Positions 28,951 through 38,962 of a stretch of DNA of 64,000 bases are shown one piece after another. The position numbers and the translations under genes were made by a program. The DNA lies in the NCBI RefSeq assembly GCF_019711415.1, contig NZ_JAIGNJ010000001.1, positions 861,001-925,000 on the forward strand, read 5' to 3'. Origin of the DNA: Qipengyuania vesicularis (GTDB lineage Bacteria > Pseudomonadota > Alphaproteobacteria > Sphingomonadales > Sphingomonadaceae). The notes beneath the pieces are model-generated. The model saw only the letters and a program-made list of their open reading frames with translations. It was not told the DNA's origin and did not search any database. Within the stretch, counting starts at the first letter, position 1, and the number at the start of each line of letters is the position of its first letter.

Positions 28951-29567
28951 AGCTCGACCCCCTCGCCCACAGTGGGCTGTTTCATGACGGTTGCCTCGTC
29001 GGGATTGCGGCGGACCTGCTTGCCGATGTCCTGCTGCCCGCGCTTGGACTTGGACGGACGGTGCGTGAGCACGATCGCGCCGATCATCGCGACCAGGAGG
29101 ATGATGCCGGCCGCTTCGAACAGGACAATGTACTTCGAATAGAGCATCGCACCGATGGCAGCGGTGTTGCTCTCGACCATCGCGGGTGCATCGGATGCCA
29201 GCGGAGTGCCCAGCTCGATCGCGCCGGTGCGATAGGCACCAATGCCCAGCACCAGCTCTGCCAGAAGGATCAGCGCGATGGCGATGCCCAGCGGGAAGTT
29301 CTTCATGAAGCCTGCGCGCATGGCAGCCACGTCGATGTCGAGCATCATGACTACGAACAGGAACAGCACCGCGACCGCGCCGACATAGACAATCACCAGC
29401 AGCATCGCGATGAATTCGGCGCCCACCAGCACCATCAGTCCTGCCGCGTTAAAGAAGGCGAGGATGAGCCACAGCACGCTATGCACCGGATTGCGCGCCG
29501 TGATCACCATCACGGCCGATGCAATCACGAGCACCGCAAAGAGATAAAAGGCGAAGGTCTGGATCAT
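28947..29567 (-). CDS. nuoJ: NADH-quinone oxidoreductase subunit J
   Basis: A 206-residue membrane subunit with five helices and the [15 protein letters not shown] motif of helix 3. The C-terminal ~40 residues are charged and extended. It lies 27 bases after nuoI, the widest gap inside the nuo series. Confidence 0.95.
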   Translation of the reverse strand: MIQTFAFYLFAVLVIASAVMVITARNPVHSVLWLILAFFNAAGLMVLVGAEFIAMLLVIVYVGAVAVLFLFVVMMLDIDVAAMRAGFMKNFPLGIAIALILLAELVLGIGAYRTGAIELGTPLASDAPAMVESNTAAIGAMLYSKYIVLFEAAGIILLVAMIGAIVLTHRPSKSKRGQQDIGKQVRRNPDEATVMKQPTVGEGVEL

Positions 29568-29594
29568 ATTGCCCCGGTTTCGATTGCGGCGCCG

Positions 29595-30080
29595 TTAGCG
29601 ATAGGGTGCGTCGGCTTCAAGGTTCGCGGCGATCGCCCGCTCCCACTTGTCACCATTGGCGAGCAGCTTGGCCTTGTCGTAAAGCAGCTCCTCGCGGGTT
29701 TCGGTTGCGTATTCGAAGTTCGGACCCTCGACCACGGCATCCACCGGGCAGGCTTCCTGGCAGAAACCGCAGTAGATGCATTTGGTCATGTCGATGTCGT
29801 AGCGCGTCGTTCGACGGCTGCCGTCCTCGCGCGGTTCGCTCTCGATGGTGATCGCCTGCGCTGGGCAGACGGCCTCGCACAGCTTGCAGGCAATGCAGCG
29901 CTCTTCGCCGTTGGGATAACGGCGCAGCGCATGCTCGCCACGGAAGCGCGGAGAGAGCGGGTTCTTCTCGAACGGATAGTTGATCGTCACCTTGGGCTTG
30001 AAGAAATACTTCAGCGTGAGGGCATGCGCCTTCACGAACTCCCAGAGGGTGAACGACTTGATGTAATGAGCGACGCTCAT
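29595..30080 (-). CDS. nuoI: NADH-quinone oxidoreductase subunit I (4Fe-4S)
   Basis: A 161-residue ferredoxin-like subunit carrying clusters N6a and N6b: [12 protein letters not shown] and [12 protein letters not shown]. The start at 30080 overlaps the nuoH stop and gives the family's typical N-terminus; a frame reaching 30353 is a run through nuoH. Confidence 0.96.
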   Translation of the reverse strand: MSVAHYIKSFTLWEFVKAHALTLKYFFKPKVTINYPFEKNPLSPRFRGEHALRRYPNGEERCIACKLCEAVCPAQAITIESEPREDGSRRTTRYDIDMTKCIYCGFCQEACPVDAVVEGPNFEYATETREELLYDKAKLLANGDKWERAIAANLEADAPYR

Positions 30081-31138
30081 GCGGCGGCTCCATAATGGCC
30101 GGTCGCCATGAGCCAACCGGAAATGAGAACGACGAAGAACAGGCTCAGCGGCAGGAAAACCTTCCAGCCCAAGCGCATCAGCTGGTCGTAGCGGTAGCGC
30201 GGCACGGTCGCCATGACCCAGCTGAACATGAAGAAGAACATGAACATCTTGCCGAAGAACCAGATAACGCCCGGGATATCGAACCAGGGGATCAGGTCGA
30301 TATCCAGCGGCGGCAACCAGCCTCCGAAGAACAAGATTGTCATCAACGCGCACATCAGAAGGATGTTGGCGTATTCACCGAGCCAGAAGAGCGCGAAGCT
30401 CATCGAGGAATACTCGGTCTGGTAACCGGCGACGAGTTCGCTCTCAGCTTCGGTCAGGTCGAAGGGAACGCGCTGTGTTTCCGCAAGCGCCGAGATGAAG
30501 AACATTACGAAGATCGGGAACAGCAGGATGTTGAAGACATAGCCGTTGACGATGCCGAGCCCGTGGCCCTTCTGCGCCATCACGATGTCGGTGAGGTTGA
30601 AGCTGCCCGCATAGAGGATCACGCCGACCATGATAAAGCCGATCGAGACTTCGTAGCTGATCATCTGCGCGGATGCGCGCATGGCCGAGAAGAAGGGGTA
30701 CTTCGAGTTCGAAGCCCAACCTGCCATGATGATGCCGTAGACCGACAGCGAGCTGATCGCGAAGATGTAGAGCAGGCCAACGTTGATGTCAGCCAACACC
30801 ACACCCGCATCGAAGGGGATCACTGCCCATGCCATCAGCGCGACAGTGAAGGTCACGATCGGCGCGAGGATAAAGATGCCCTTATTCGCCGCGCTCGGGA
30901 TGATGGTTTCCTGCAGGAACACCTTCAGACCGTCCGCGAAGCTCTGGAGCAATCCAAACGGGCCGACCACGTTGGGCCCGCGGCGCAGGTTGATCGCCGC
31001 CCAGACTTTGCGGTCGACATAGATGATCATCGCGACGGCCAGCATAAGTGGCAGCGCGATCAGCAGGATACCCGCGATGGTCGCGACAAACCACGCCCAT
31101 TCGTAGTTCATGCCGAGGGATTGGAAGAATTCGGTCAT
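30077..31138 (-). CDS. nuoH: NADH-quinone oxidoreductase subunit H
   Basis: A 353-residue eight-helix membrane subunit forming much of the quinone site. R-R-G-P-N-V-V-G-P and the loop [16 protein letters not shown] are intact. Its start shares a base with the stop of the preceding 65-residue protein. Confidence 0.96.
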   Translation of the reverse strand: MTEFFQSLGMNYEWAWFVATIAGILLIALPLMLAVAMIIYVDRKVWAAINLRRGPNVVGPFGLLQSFADGLKVFLQETIIPSAANKGIFILAPIVTFTVALMAWAVIPFDAGVVLADINVGLLYIFAISSLSVYGIIMAGWASNSKYPFFSAMRASAQMISYEVSIGFIMVGVILYAGSFNLTDIVMAQKGHGLGIVNGYVFNILLFPIFVMFFISALAETQRVPFDLTEAESELVAGYQTEYSSMSFALFWLGEYANILLMCALMTILFFGGWLPPLDIDLIPWFDIPGVIWFFGKMFMFFFMFSWVMATVPRYRYDQLMRLGWKVFLPLSLFFVVLISGWLMATGHYGAAA

Positions 31139-31335
31139 CAGTCCCCGTCTCCACCACCGGCGTCACCGGTGAAGTGATCAATTCCTTGGTAGCCGTAGCC
31201 TCCCCCTGCGGCAGCGTCATCGCCCGCATCAGGCCCCGGTGGGATCTTGTTTAGAAGCTTCGGCGCGAACGACGCCAATCCGAAAAGAACAGCGCAAAAT
31301 GCGATTGCCCCACCGATAGTCACCACGAAATTCAT
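31138..31335 (-). CDS. Small single-pass membrane protein in the nuo operon
   Basis: A 65-residue protein: one membrane helix (about 4-24), then a Gly/Asp/Ala-rich tail with no recognisable domain. Its ATG overlaps the nuoG stop (ATGA) and its stop shares a base with the nuoH ATG (TGATG), which argues strongly that it is translated. A frame start at 31383 lies inside nuoG and is less likely. Function unknown; possibly an accessory or assembly factor. Confidence 0.65.
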   Translation of the reverse strand: MNFVVTIGGAIAFCAVLFGLASFAPKLLNKIPPGPDAGDDAAAGGGYGYQGIDHFTGDAGGGDGD

Positions 31336-33320
31336 TCCGCGGCCTCCGCCAATTCGCCACCATGGAGCAATTCGCTCGAGCATCGCTGCATCACTTCGCT
31401 TGCGCGGGCGATGGGGTTGGTGAGGTAGAAATCCTTGATTGGATAGGCGGTCATCGTGCCTTCGGCCTTGGCATTGCTGTCTGCCTTGGGAAGCGCGCCG
31501 TAGTCGGCAAGGCCTTCTTCACCCAACGCGGGGACTTCGGCAATCATCGCTGCCTGGAGTTGCGAGAAGCTGTCAAAGGCAACCTTGACCTTCAAGGCAT
31601 CGGCGAGAGCGCGCAGGATAGTCCAGTCTTCGCGCGCATCGCCCGGAGCGAAGACGGCCTTCTCTGCAAACTGCACGCGGCCTTCGGTGTTGACGTAGGT
31701 TCCGTCCTTCTCGGCATAGCTCGCTGCCGGCAGGATGATATCCGCCGCATGCGCGCCCTTGTCGCCGTGATGGCCGATGTAGACCTTCAGCGCGCCGGCG
31801 AAGGGTTCGAAATCCATCTCATCCGCGCCGAGGCTGATCACGACCTTTGGCTTGGCTGCGACGATATCCGCCATGCCGCCCTTCTGCGCAAAGCCGAGCA
31901 TCAGCCCACCCATGCGCGCAGCGGAGAAGTGCAGGACATTGAAGTCTGCACCCCACTCGCTCGCCAGCGCCAGAGCCTTGCCGTGTGCGCCCTTGAGCGC
32001 CCCGCCGCCAACGATGACTGCACTCTTATCCGCGGCTTTGAATGCGTCCGTAACTTCGCCCGGCAAATCATTGAGAACACTCAAATCGTTACCAAGGAAC
32101 GTGGCAGGATAGGTCGTCTCCCATTCGGGGCCGACCACGAAGACCTTGGCACCGCGCTTCACCGCCTTGCGGATGCGCACGTTGACCAGCGGGGCTTCCC
32201 AACGGATGTAGCTGCCTACGATCAGGATCGCCTGAGCATGCTCAAGCCCTTCAAAGGTCGAGTTGAAATTCACCGCCGCGAGGTTGGACACGTCATAGTC
32301 CATGCCGGTCTGGCGACCTTCGATCAGGTTCGAACCGCAAGCCTTGAGCAGCGACTTGGCTGCAAACATGGTTTCGCAATCGACCATGTCGCCAGCAATC
32401 GCGGCAATCGACTTGCCCGGCTTGGCCTTGGCGATAGCCTTGAATGCCTCGTCCCAAGTCGACGGCTTGAGACCGCCCTTCTTGCGCATGAAGACCTTGT
32501 CGAGGCGGCGCTTCGAAAGCCCGTCGACCATGTAGCGGCCCTTGTCGGACAGCCATTCCTCGTTGACCGCATCGTTCACGCGTGGGAGCGCGCGCATGAC
32601 TTCGCGGCCACGACTGTCGAGGCGGATATTCGCGCCAACAGCGTCCGACACGTCGATGCTGAGCGTCTTCTTGAGCTCCCAAGGGCGCGCTTCGAAGGCG
32701 TAGGGGCGCGAGGTAAGCGCGCCGACGGGGCACAGGTCGATCACATTGGCCGACAGTTCGTGCTCGGCGGCCTGCTCGAGGTAGGTCGTGATCTGCATGT
32801 CCTCGCCGCGACCGACCGCGCCGATTTCATCGACGCCAGCGATTTCCTCGCTGAAGCGCACGCAGCGGGTGCAGTGGATGCAGCGGGTCATGACCGTCTT
32901 GATCAGCGGGCCCATGTACTTCTCGGTAACGGCGCGCTTGTTTTCCTCATAGCGCGTCGCGCCGCGGCCATAGGCGACCGACTGGTCCTGCAGGTCGCAT
33001 TCGCCGCCCTGGTCGCAGATCGGGCAATCGAGCGGGTGGTTGATGAGGAGGAACTCCATCACGCCTTCGCGCGCGGTCTTGACCATCTGGCTGTCGGTGC
33101 GGATTTCCTGACCCTCGGTCGCCGGAAGCGCGCAGCTGGCCTGCGGCTTGGGCGGCCCGGGCTTCACTTCGACGAGGCACATGCGGCAGTTGCCGGCGAT
33201 GCTGAGCCGCTCGTGATAGCAGAAACGCGGGATTTCCTTGCCCGCAAGCTCGCAGGCCTGGAGGACGGTGGCGCCCTCCGGAACCTCGATTTCCTGTCCG
33301 TCTACACTGACCTTAGGCAT
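31332..33320 (-). CDS. nuoG: NADH-quinone oxidoreductase subunit G
   Basis: A 662-residue iron-sulfur subunit. The 2Fe-2S ligands are Cys34, Cys45, Cys48 and Cys63; then come the His-ligated 4Fe-4S motif (H-P-L-D-C-P-I-C-D-Q-G-G-E-C) and C-I-H-C-T-R-C-V-R-F. The molybdopterin-oxidoreductase-like C-terminal half is present. I chose the ATG at 33320, which gives M-P-K-V-S-V-D-G; an in-frame ATG seven codons earlier is possible. It overlaps the end of the previous gene by eight bases. Confidence 0.95.
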   Translation of the reverse strand: MPKVSVDGQEIEVPEGATVLQACELAGKEIPRFCYHERLSIAGNCRMCLVEVKPGPPKPQASCALPATEGQEIRTDSQMVKTAREGVMEFLLINHPLDCPICDQGGECDLQDQSVAYGRGATRYEENKRAVTEKYMGPLIKTVMTRCIHCTRCVRFSEEIAGVDEIGAVGRGEDMQITTYLEQAAEHELSANVIDLCPVGALTSRPYAFEARPWELKKTLSIDVSDAVGANIRLDSRGREVMRALPRVNDAVNEEWLSDKGRYMVDGLSKRRLDKVFMRKKGGLKPSTWDEAFKAIAKAKPGKSIAAIAGDMVDCETMFAAKSLLKACGSNLIEGRQTGMDYDVSNLAAVNFNSTFEGLEHAQAILIVGSYIRWEAPLVNVRIRKAVKRGAKVFVVGPEWETTYPATFLGNDLSVLNDLPGEVTDAFKAADKSAVIVGGGALKGAHGKALALASEWGADFNVLHFSAARMGGLMLGFAQKGGMADIVAAKPKVVISLGADEMDFEPFAGALKVYIGHHGDKGAHAADIILPAASYAEKDGTYVNTEGRVQFAEKAVFAPGDAREDWTILRALADALKVKVAFDSFSQLQAAMIAEVPALGEEGLADYGALPKADSNAKAEGTMTAYPIKDFYLTNPIARASEVMQRCSSELLHGGELAEAAE

Positions 33321-33918
33321 CGGAACCAACCTGTTCTTCATGAGCGGCGACCAGCCTGTAGGAGGCGGTTGCCAGCAAGTATCGGATATTGCGGACCGGG
33401 CCGTCGATGCCGTTCGCGCTTGCGCAATCAGCGATCGCCCCGCTGAGCGCGACAACTGCCTGGGACTCAGCATCGGACCCGATCTCGGTCCCGAACAACG
33501 ACGCGGTCACACCCGGACGTGCCTTGACCACGCAATGCGCCATGGCATCGGTAGCCGAGAAAGTCAGGCGCTCGGTCTCGCGAGCCTGCGCCATGCGAAC
33601 GATGAGATTGCCCTCCCCGCGCTCAAGCATCGCTTCTGCAAGCGCGCCTGCAAAGGGAAGCCCATAGCTTGCTCTGAGCTTGTTCTCGCGCCAGCAACCA
33701 CGATTGTCGTTCGCAAGACGCTCCAGCCCCTTGCGATAGCTGCTGGTGCGAAAATCGCTGGTTAGCAACCGGTCGGCTTTACCGTGGCTGACATTCACAA
33801 TGCATGCGGCAACCGCTCCGAGGCGATGCTGTGCCTCGATCGGCCAGGCCTTCTTGTCTTCCTGTGCAGCAAGCGGGGCTGCTGCGAGGGCAACGAGAAC
33901 GGGAAGTGCACGTATCAT
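33313..33918 (-). CDS. Exported protein of unknown function between nuoF and nuoG
   Basis: A 201-residue protein with an N-terminal signal peptide (about residues 1-18, ending A-A-Q), so likely periplasmic. Four cysteines (in A-A-C-I, R-G-C-W, A-H-C-V and A-D-C-A) could form two disulfides. I recognise no family. Its ATG overlaps the nuoF stop and its end overlaps nuoG by eight bases, so it is made together with the NADH-dehydrogenase module, although that module is cytoplasmic. Confidence 0.7.
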   Translation of the reverse strand: MIRALPVLVALAAAPLAAQEDKKAWPIEAQHRLGAVAACIVNVSHGKADRLLTSDFRTSSYRKGLERLANDNRGCWRENKLRASYGLPFAGALAEAMLERGEGNLIVRMAQARETERLTFSATDAMAHCVVKARPGVTASLFGTEIGSDAESQAVVALSGAIADCASANGIDGPVRNIRYLLATASYRLVAAHEEQVGSDA

Positions 33919-35207
33919 TCCGCGGCCTCCGCGAACTTGGCGTTGTGTTCTTCGATCCGGCGTTCGAGCTCTGGGCGGAAATGGCGGATGAGGCCCTGGA
34001 TCGGCCATGCGGCTGCATCGCCCAGCGCGCAGATAGTGTGGCCTTCGACCTGCTTGGTGACCTGCTGCAGCATGTCGATTTCCTCGATCGCCGCATCGCC
34101 GGTGCGCAGGCGTTCCATCATGCGCCACATCCAGCCCGTGCCTTCGCGGCAGGGCGTGCACTGGCCGCAGCTTTCGTGCTTGTAGAAGTAGCTGAGGCGG
34201 CTGATCGCGCGGACGATGTCGGTCGACTTGTCCATCACGATGACGCCTGCCGTGCCGAGACCCGAACCCAAGTCCTTGAGCCCGTCGAAATCCATCGGCG
34301 CATCCCAGATCTGCTCTGCCGGAACCAGCGGAACAGACGAACCGCCCGGGATCACCGCGAGGAGGTTGTCCTTACCGCCGGTGATGCCGCCGCAGTGCTT
34401 CTCGATCAGCTCGCTGAACGGGATAGAAAGCGCTTCCTCGACCACGCAGGGCGTGTTCACATGGCCGCTGATCTGGAAGAGCTTGGTGCCCTTGTTGTTC
34501 TCGCGCCCGAAACTTGCAAACCAGCTTGCGCCGCGGCGCAGGATGGTCGGGACGACGGCGATCGATTCCACGTTGTTGACCGTGGTCGGGCAGCCATAGA
34601 GGCCCGCACCTGCCGGGAACGGCGGCTTGAGGCGCGGCTGGCCCTTCTTGCCCTCAAGGCTCTCGATCATCGCGGTTTCTTCGCCGCAGATGTAGGCGCC
34701 CGCGCCGCGGTGCAGGAAAACGTCGAAGTCATAGCCTGACTTGCTGGCATTCTTGCCGATGAGGCCAGCGTTATAGGCCTCGTCGATCGCAGCCTGCAGG
34801 ACCTCGGCCTCGCGAATATATTCGCCGCGGATGTAAATGTAGGCCGCCCTCGCCCGCATGGCGTAACCGGCAACCAGCGCGCCTTCGATCAGCTTGTGCG
34901 GATCGTGGCGGATGATCTCGCGGTCCTTGCATGAGCCGGGTTCGGATTCGTCGGCGTTGATGACGAGGAAGCTGGGACGGCCGTCCTTCGATTCCTTCGG
35001 CATAAACGACCATTTGAGACCGGTCGGAAAGCCCGCACCGCCACGGCCGCGAAGGCCCGAAGCCTTCACCTCCTCGATGATGCTGTCATGCCCGCGCGCG
35101 ATCAACGACTTGGTATCGTCCCAGTCGCCGCGCTGCTGCGCCGCCTTCAGGCCCCAGTCCTGGAAGCCGTAAAGGTTGGTGAAGATGCGATCCTTGTCGG
35201 CCAGCAT
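33915..35207 (-). CDS. nuoF: NADH-quinone oxidoreductase subunit F (FMN, NADH-binding)
   Basis: A 430-residue subunit that binds NADH and FMN and carries cluster N3. [10 protein letters not shown] and the 4Fe-4S motif [12 protein letters not shown] are seen. The start at 35207 has a strong GGAGG nine bases upstream, inside the preceding small gene; a frame start at 35378 is rejected. Confidence 0.96.
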   Translation of the reverse strand: MLADKDRIFTNLYGFQDWGLKAAQQRGDWDDTKSLIARGHDSIIEEVKASGLRGRGGAGFPTGLKWSFMPKESKDGRPSFLVINADESEPGSCKDREIIRHDPHKLIEGALVAGYAMRARAAYIYIRGEYIREAEVLQAAIDEAYNAGLIGKNASKSGYDFDVFLHRGAGAYICGEETAMIESLEGKKGQPRLKPPFPAGAGLYGCPTTVNNVESIAVVPTILRRGASWFASFGRENNKGTKLFQISGHVNTPCVVEEALSIPFSELIEKHCGGITGGKDNLLAVIPGGSSVPLVPAEQIWDAPMDFDGLKDLGSGLGTAGVIVMDKSTDIVRAISRLSYFYKHESCGQCTPCREGTGWMWRMMERLRTGDAAIEEIDMLQQVTKQVEGHTICALGDAAAWPIQGLIRHFRPELERRIEEHNAKFAEAAE

Positions 35208-35353
35208 CAGGCGAAACCTCCAAAAACGAAATAGGCGGCGACGGCGAGGATGAGCACGAGGGCAGCCGTCTTCACGATGCCCTTGAGTATCTTCCACGCG
35301 ACGGCGATGGCGACGACCGCGATGAGAATGGTTATGAAGTCCATTTCCATCAT
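35207..35353 (-). CDS. 48-residue membrane protein between nuoE and nuoF
   Basis: A tiny protein with two hydrophobic stretches (about 6-20 and 29-44) separated by a short Lys-rich turn (W-K-I-L-K-G-I-V-K). Its ATG overlaps the stop of the upstream 45-residue gene (ATGA) and its stop shares a base with the nuoF ATG (TGATG). The start could also be the second ATG at 35350, giving 47 residues. I do not recognise a family. Confidence 0.6.
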   Translation of the reverse strand: MMEMDFITILIAVVAIAVAWKILKGIVKTAALVLILAVAAYFVFGGFA

Positions 35354-35487
35354 ATCCGGTGATCCACGACACGCCCAAGTAAGATCAGGATCACCCCACC
35401 CTGCAGCAAAGCCATCGTATGGCTGCCCTCAAGAAACCACGCCACCAATGCTGCGAAGAGCAAGAAAATTCCGAATCCGGTAACCAT
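35350..35487 (-). CDS. 45-residue membrane protein between nuoE and nuoF
   Basis: A tiny protein with two hydrophobic segments (about 3-19 and 25-38) joined by E-G-S-H-T. The ATG shares a base with the nuoE stop (TGATG), and a G-rich ribosome binding site lies eight bases upstream within the end of nuoE. It is followed by the 48-residue gene with an ATGA overlap. Function unknown. Confidence 0.6.
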   Translation of the reverse strand: MVTGFGIFLLFAALVAWFLEGSHTMALLQGGVILILLGRVVDHRI

Positions 35488-36155
35488 CACCAATCCCCCC
35501 GGTAATCGTGGTTCTGGGTGACCATTTCCTTCAGCGTGGTCGGACCACCTTCGGGCTCGCTGGTCTTCTTGCCTTCGATCTGCGTGCCCGTCTTGGGCTG
35601 CTTGTCTGCTGCCAGCTCGTCGAGGATTTCATCAAGGCGCTCGGGCGTCAGGTCTTCGTAATTGTCGTCGTTAATCTGGACCATCGGCGCGGTGGCGCAA
35701 TTGCCCATGCATTCGACTTCGGTGAGCGTCCAGAGACCGTCTTCCGAGACATGACCCTTCTTCATGCCGCGCTTCTTGCAGGTTTCGAACAGTCCGTCCG
35801 AACCGCGCAGCATGCAGGGCGTCGTGCCGCAGACCTGCACGTGGTACTTACCAACCGGGACCAAATTGTACATGAAGTAGAAGCTGGCGACTTCGAGCAC
35901 GCGGATCACCGGCATGTCGAGATAGTCGGCGACATATTCGATCACCGGCAGCGGCAGCCAGCCCTGCGTATCGGTTTCCTCGCCAACCTGTCGCTGGGCA
36001 AGGTCGAGCAGCGGCATCACCGCAGAGCGCTGACGCCCCTCGGGATAGCGCGCAATCGCCGTGTCCGCTTTCGCGCGGTAGCTCTCGGTAAACTCGAAAG
36101 CACCCCAGCGCTCGCGCAGCTCGGGGGTATCGGGTGCGGGATTACGGTCAGCCAT
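35487..36155 (-). CDS. nuoE: NADH-quinone oxidoreductase subunit E
   Basis: A 222-residue thioredoxin-fold subunit holding the 2Fe-2S cluster N1a: C-G-T-T-P-C, then E-C-M-G-N-C. The C-terminal ~45 residues are a charged extension beyond the core. Overlaps: TAATG with nuoD, TGATG with the 45-residue gene. Confidence 0.95.
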   Translation of the reverse strand: MADRNPAPDTPELRERWGAFEFTESYRAKADTAIARYPEGRQRSAVMPLLDLAQRQVGEETDTQGWLPLPVIEYVADYLDMPVIRVLEVASFYFMYNLVPVGKYHVQVCGTTPCMLRGSDGLFETCKKRGMKKGHVSEDGLWTLTEVECMGNCATAPMVQINDDNYEDLTPERLDEILDELAADKQPKTGTQIEGKKTSEPEGGPTTLKEMVTQNHDYRGDW

Positions 36156-37372
36156 TAGCGGTCACACTCCCCGAACACGACGTCGATTGCGCCGAGGATG
36201 GCGGTGGCATCGGGCAGCATGTGGCCTTTGCTCATGAAATCCATTGCTTGAAGGTGGCTGAAGGCCGTCGGGCGGATCTTGCAGCGATAGGGTTTGTTCG
36301 AGCCGTCGCTGACGAGGTAGACGCCGAATTCGCCCTTGGGGCTTTCGGTAGCGACGTAAACTTCGCCTGCGGGCACGTGGAAGCCCTCGGTATAGAGCTT
36401 GAAGTGGTGGATCAGCGCTTCCATCGACTGCTTCATCTCGGCGCGCTTGGGCGGCGAAACCTTGCGGTCGGTGCTGGCGATCGGGCCGGTGGGCATGTCG
36501 CGCAGGCACTGCTTGATGATCTTGGCGCTTTCGTACACTTCCTTCACGCGCACCACAAAGCGGTCGTAGCAGTCCGAATTGGTGCCGACGGGAATGTCGA
36601 ACTCCATCCGGTCGTAGACATCGTAGGGCTGCGACTTGCGCAGATCCCACGGGATCCCGGCTGCGCGGATCATCGGGCCGGAGAAGCCCCAGGCCACGGC
36701 ATCGTCCTTGCTGACGACGGCAATATCGACATTGCGCTGCTTGAAAATCCGGTTGTCGAGCACGAGGCTCATCGCATCGCCGAACAGTTCGGGCAGGCGA
36801 GTGTCGATCCATTCGCCGATATCGACCAGCAGCTTTTCGGGCACGTCCTGGTGAACGCCGCCCGGACGCAGATAGGCGTGGTGCATACGCGCGCCGCTCA
36901 TACGCTCGAAGAAGTTCATGCAGTCTTCGCGCAGTTCGAATACCCACAGGTTGGGCGTCATCGCGCCGACGTCCATGACGTGCGCGCCGATGTTGAGCAT
37001 GTGGTTGCAGATGCGGGTCAGCTCGGCGAACAGCACGCGGATATACTGCGCGCGTTCGGGCACCTCGACGTTGAGCAGCTTCTCGATGGCGAGGACGTAG
37101 CTGTATTCCTGTGCAAGCGGCGAACAATAGTCGAGCCGGTCGAAATAGGGCAGCGCCTGCAGATAGGTCTTGTGCTCGATCAGCTTCTCGGTGCCGCGAT
37201 GCAGGAGGCCGACATGCGGGTCGATCCGTTCGATAATCTCGCCATCAAGCTCCATCACCATGCGCAGCACGCCGTGCGCTGCCGGGTGCTGGGGCCCGAA
37301 GTTGATCGTGTAATTGGTGATCGTCTCGTCGCCAGTGGTGGGCGACTCTTCGATTTGAAGGCCCGTACTCAT
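36155..37372 (-). CDS. nuoD: NADH-quinone oxidoreductase subunit D
   Basis: A 405-residue 49-kDa-type subunit forming part of the quinone site. The [12 protein letters not shown] motif is close to the N-terminus. NuoC and NuoD are separate here, not fused. The start at 37372 is supported by its ATGA overlap with the stop of the upstream lipoprotein gene; an ATG at 37384 is the alternative. Confidence 0.96.
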   Translation of the reverse strand: MSTGLQIEESPTTGDETITNYTINFGPQHPAAHGVLRMVMELDGEIIERIDPHVGLLHRGTEKLIEHKTYLQALPYFDRLDYCSPLAQEYSYVLAIEKLLNVEVPERAQYIRVLFAELTRICNHMLNIGAHVMDVGAMTPNLWVFELREDCMNFFERMSGARMHHAYLRPGGVHQDVPEKLLVDIGEWIDTRLPELFGDAMSLVLDNRIFKQRNVDIAVVSKDDAVAWGFSGPMIRAAGIPWDLRKSQPYDVYDRMEFDIPVGTNSDCYDRFVVRVKEVYESAKIIKQCLRDMPTGPIASTDRKVSPPKRAEMKQSMEALIHHFKLYTEGFHVPAGEVYVATESPKGEFGVYLVSDGSNKPYRCKIRPTAFSHLQAMDFMSKGHMLPDATAILGAIDVVFGECDR

Positions 37373-37911
37373 GCGCAGTTCCAATTGCCGGAATAGTCTT
37401 GCGAGGTGCCGGCAGCGTCGGTGACGACGACATTTGCCGGGCGGCTCTGCCCTTCACCAGCGGCAGGCGCGACCTGCACGGTGAAGCCTTCGCCAGTGAA
37501 GGTCGTGCCGGCCTTGATCGAAGCCAGCCCGCCGGGAGCGGCATCAGCCATGACCAGCGTATCGCCAACGCGGACGACAGCCTTACCCGGCAGGGTCGGC
37601 TCGTTCATGCCCGCCGCGATGATCATTTCCTGGCTGTCGACCATGAAGGTGCATCCACCTTGGCGAGGACCGAGATTGACCCCGCCGATATCGCCAAGCT
37701 GCTGGAGCCGGGTGAGGTTCGCATTCTCAGGGGGAGCAAGTGCCGCAACATTCGGCGCATCGGGATCGGGCTGCGAGGGATCGAGCACCGCCCCGCCCTG
37801 CTGCTGTCCGATCCGATTGGCGAAATCATCGGCGCTGTCCTGTTCGACTGCTGGCTCTTGCGAGCAGGCAGCGAGCGCGAGCAGTGTAAGGGTGGCGAAC
37901 GCAATGCGCAT
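37369..37911 (-). CDS. Lipoprotein of unknown function between nuoC and nuoD
   Basis: A 180-residue protein with a clear lipoprotein signal (L-A-L-A-A-C, Cys16). After a Pro/Asp-rich linker (about 35-65) comes a small domain with two cysteines (G-G-C-T-F and the C-terminal W-N-C-A) and several V-V or V-x-V strands. No family recognised. It is joined to nuoC by TAATG and to nuoD by ATGA, so it is translated as part of the complex I operon although it should be anchored in the periplasm. Confidence 0.75.
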   Translation of the reverse strand: MRIAFATLTLLALAACSQEPAVEQDSADDFANRIGQQQGGAVLDPSQPDPDAPNVAALAPPENANLTRLQQLGDIGGVNLGPRQGGCTFMVDSQEMIIAAGMNEPTLPGKAVVRVGDTLVMADAAPGGLASIKAGTTFTGEGFTVQVAPAAGEGQSRPANVVVTDAAGTSQDYSGNWNCA

Positions 37912-38759
37912 TAGCGATCACCCTTCTTCGGTTCGGTCGCCTTTGCAGTCCGCGAGGTCTTGCCCTTGCGCTTGGCTCGTGCGGGCTGGTCCTCGGTCGG
38001 CTCGGGAGCCGGCGCGTCTTCCCCGCCATCCTTCTCGGCCGGTGCGGCAGCACTGACCTTCTCAGCGGCCTTGTCGTCCGCCTTCTTGCCCGCACCCGTT
38101 TGCGAGGGCTTCTCGGTGGTCTTCGGCTCGTCGACGGGCGGCATATCGGCCTTCTCATCGCCGGGAAGCACGTAATCCGCGCCTTCCCACGGGCTCATGA
38201 AGTCGAACTGGCGCAAGTCCTGCGCGAGCTCGACCGGCTCGTAAACGACGCGCTTCTCGTCTTCGGAATAGCGCAGCTCGACATAGCCGGTGAGCGGGAA
38301 ATCCTTTCGGAAAGGATGCCCTTCAAAGCCATAGTCGGTGAGGATGCGACGCAGGTCCGTATTACCGTCGAACAGCACGCCGTACATGTCGAACACTTCG
38401 CGTTCGAGCCAGCCCGCGTTGGGCCACAGTGTCGTCACCGTCGGTACCGGCGTATCTTCGCTCGCCGCGCATTTGACCATGATGCGGCTGTTCCTGGTGA
38501 GGCTCAGGAGCATGTATACGACTTCGAAGCGCTCGGCACGCGAGGGGTAGTCGACCCCGGCGATTTCCATCAGCTGCTGGTATTCGTGGTCGTCACGCAG
38601 GATGCGCAGCACATCCTCGATCGAGGCGCGCTTTACGGTGAGCAGCAACTCGCCGTGCTCTTCATGTGCATCGACGAGATGCTCGCCAAGCGACTTGGAA
38701 AGCGTGTCCCTGAGCCCTTCGATACGCGTAAAGCGAGGTGCGGAGTGGAGGACGTTCAT
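37911..38759 (-). CDS. nuoC: NADH-quinone oxidoreductase subunit C with C-terminal extension
   Basis: A 282-residue 30-kDa-type subunit. The core (about 1-200) has the signature E-R-E-V-F-D-M-Y-G and [12 protein letters not shown]. Residues 201-282 are a low-complexity tail rich in Lys, Ala, Pro and Glu, probably disordered. Similar tails occur in some alphaproteobacterial NuoC proteins, as I recall; its role is unknown. Confidence 0.94.
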   Translation of the reverse strand: MNVLHSAPRFTRIEGLRDTLSKSLGEHLVDAHEEHGELLLTVKRASIEDVLRILRDDHEYQQLMEIAGVDYPSRAERFEVVYMLLSLTRNSRIMVKCAASEDTPVPTVTTLWPNAGWLEREVFDMYGVLFDGNTDLRRILTDYGFEGHPFRKDFPLTGYVELRYSEDEKRVVYEPVELAQDLRQFDFMSPWEGADYVLPGDEKADMPPVDEPKTTEKPSQTGAGKKADDKAAEKVSAAAPAEKDGGEDAPAPEPTEDQPARAKRKGKTSRTAKATEPKKGDR

Positions 38760-38962
38760 CGGGTGAAATCATCCTTCTTCGTAATCTTGCCGACGACCAG
38801 CTCCTCGATCTCAAGGCGCTTCAGCTTTGCCGAACCAATCAGGACGCGGCCGAGAACGAGGCGACCGATCGCCACTGCGCCAACAGCCAGCGCACCTGTC
38901 GCCATCGCGCCAAGGGCGAATGCGCCCAGCTTGCGGGCGGACACTGGAACGACCGAACTCAT
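38756..38962 (-). CDS. 68-residue pentad-repeat protein between nuoB and nuoC
   Basis: Residues 13-60 follow a strict five-residue period: Gly at 13, 18, 23, 28, 33, 38, 43 and 58, small or hydrophobic residues at the next positions, and Leu/Val/Ile/Thr at the pentad end. This is the pattern of a pentapeptide-repeat-like beta helix rather than an ordinary membrane helix, though its hydrophobicity could also suit a membrane. The C-terminus is charged. Its start overlaps the nuoB stop and its stop overlaps the nuoC start, both by ATGA. Confidence 0.65.
   Translation of the reverse strand: MSSVVPVSARKLGAFALGAMATGALAVGAVAIGRLVLGRVLIGSAKLKRLEIEELVVGKITKKDDFTR

Noticed and set aside
31362-33446. 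694-residue plus-strand frame opposite nuoG
   Set aside because: Shadow of a strongly coding GC-rich gene; no recognisable domain or ribosome binding site.
36134-37396. 420-residue plus-strand frame opposite nuoD
   Set aside because: Mirror frame of nuoD, His/Val/Asp-rich composition typical of antisense frames.
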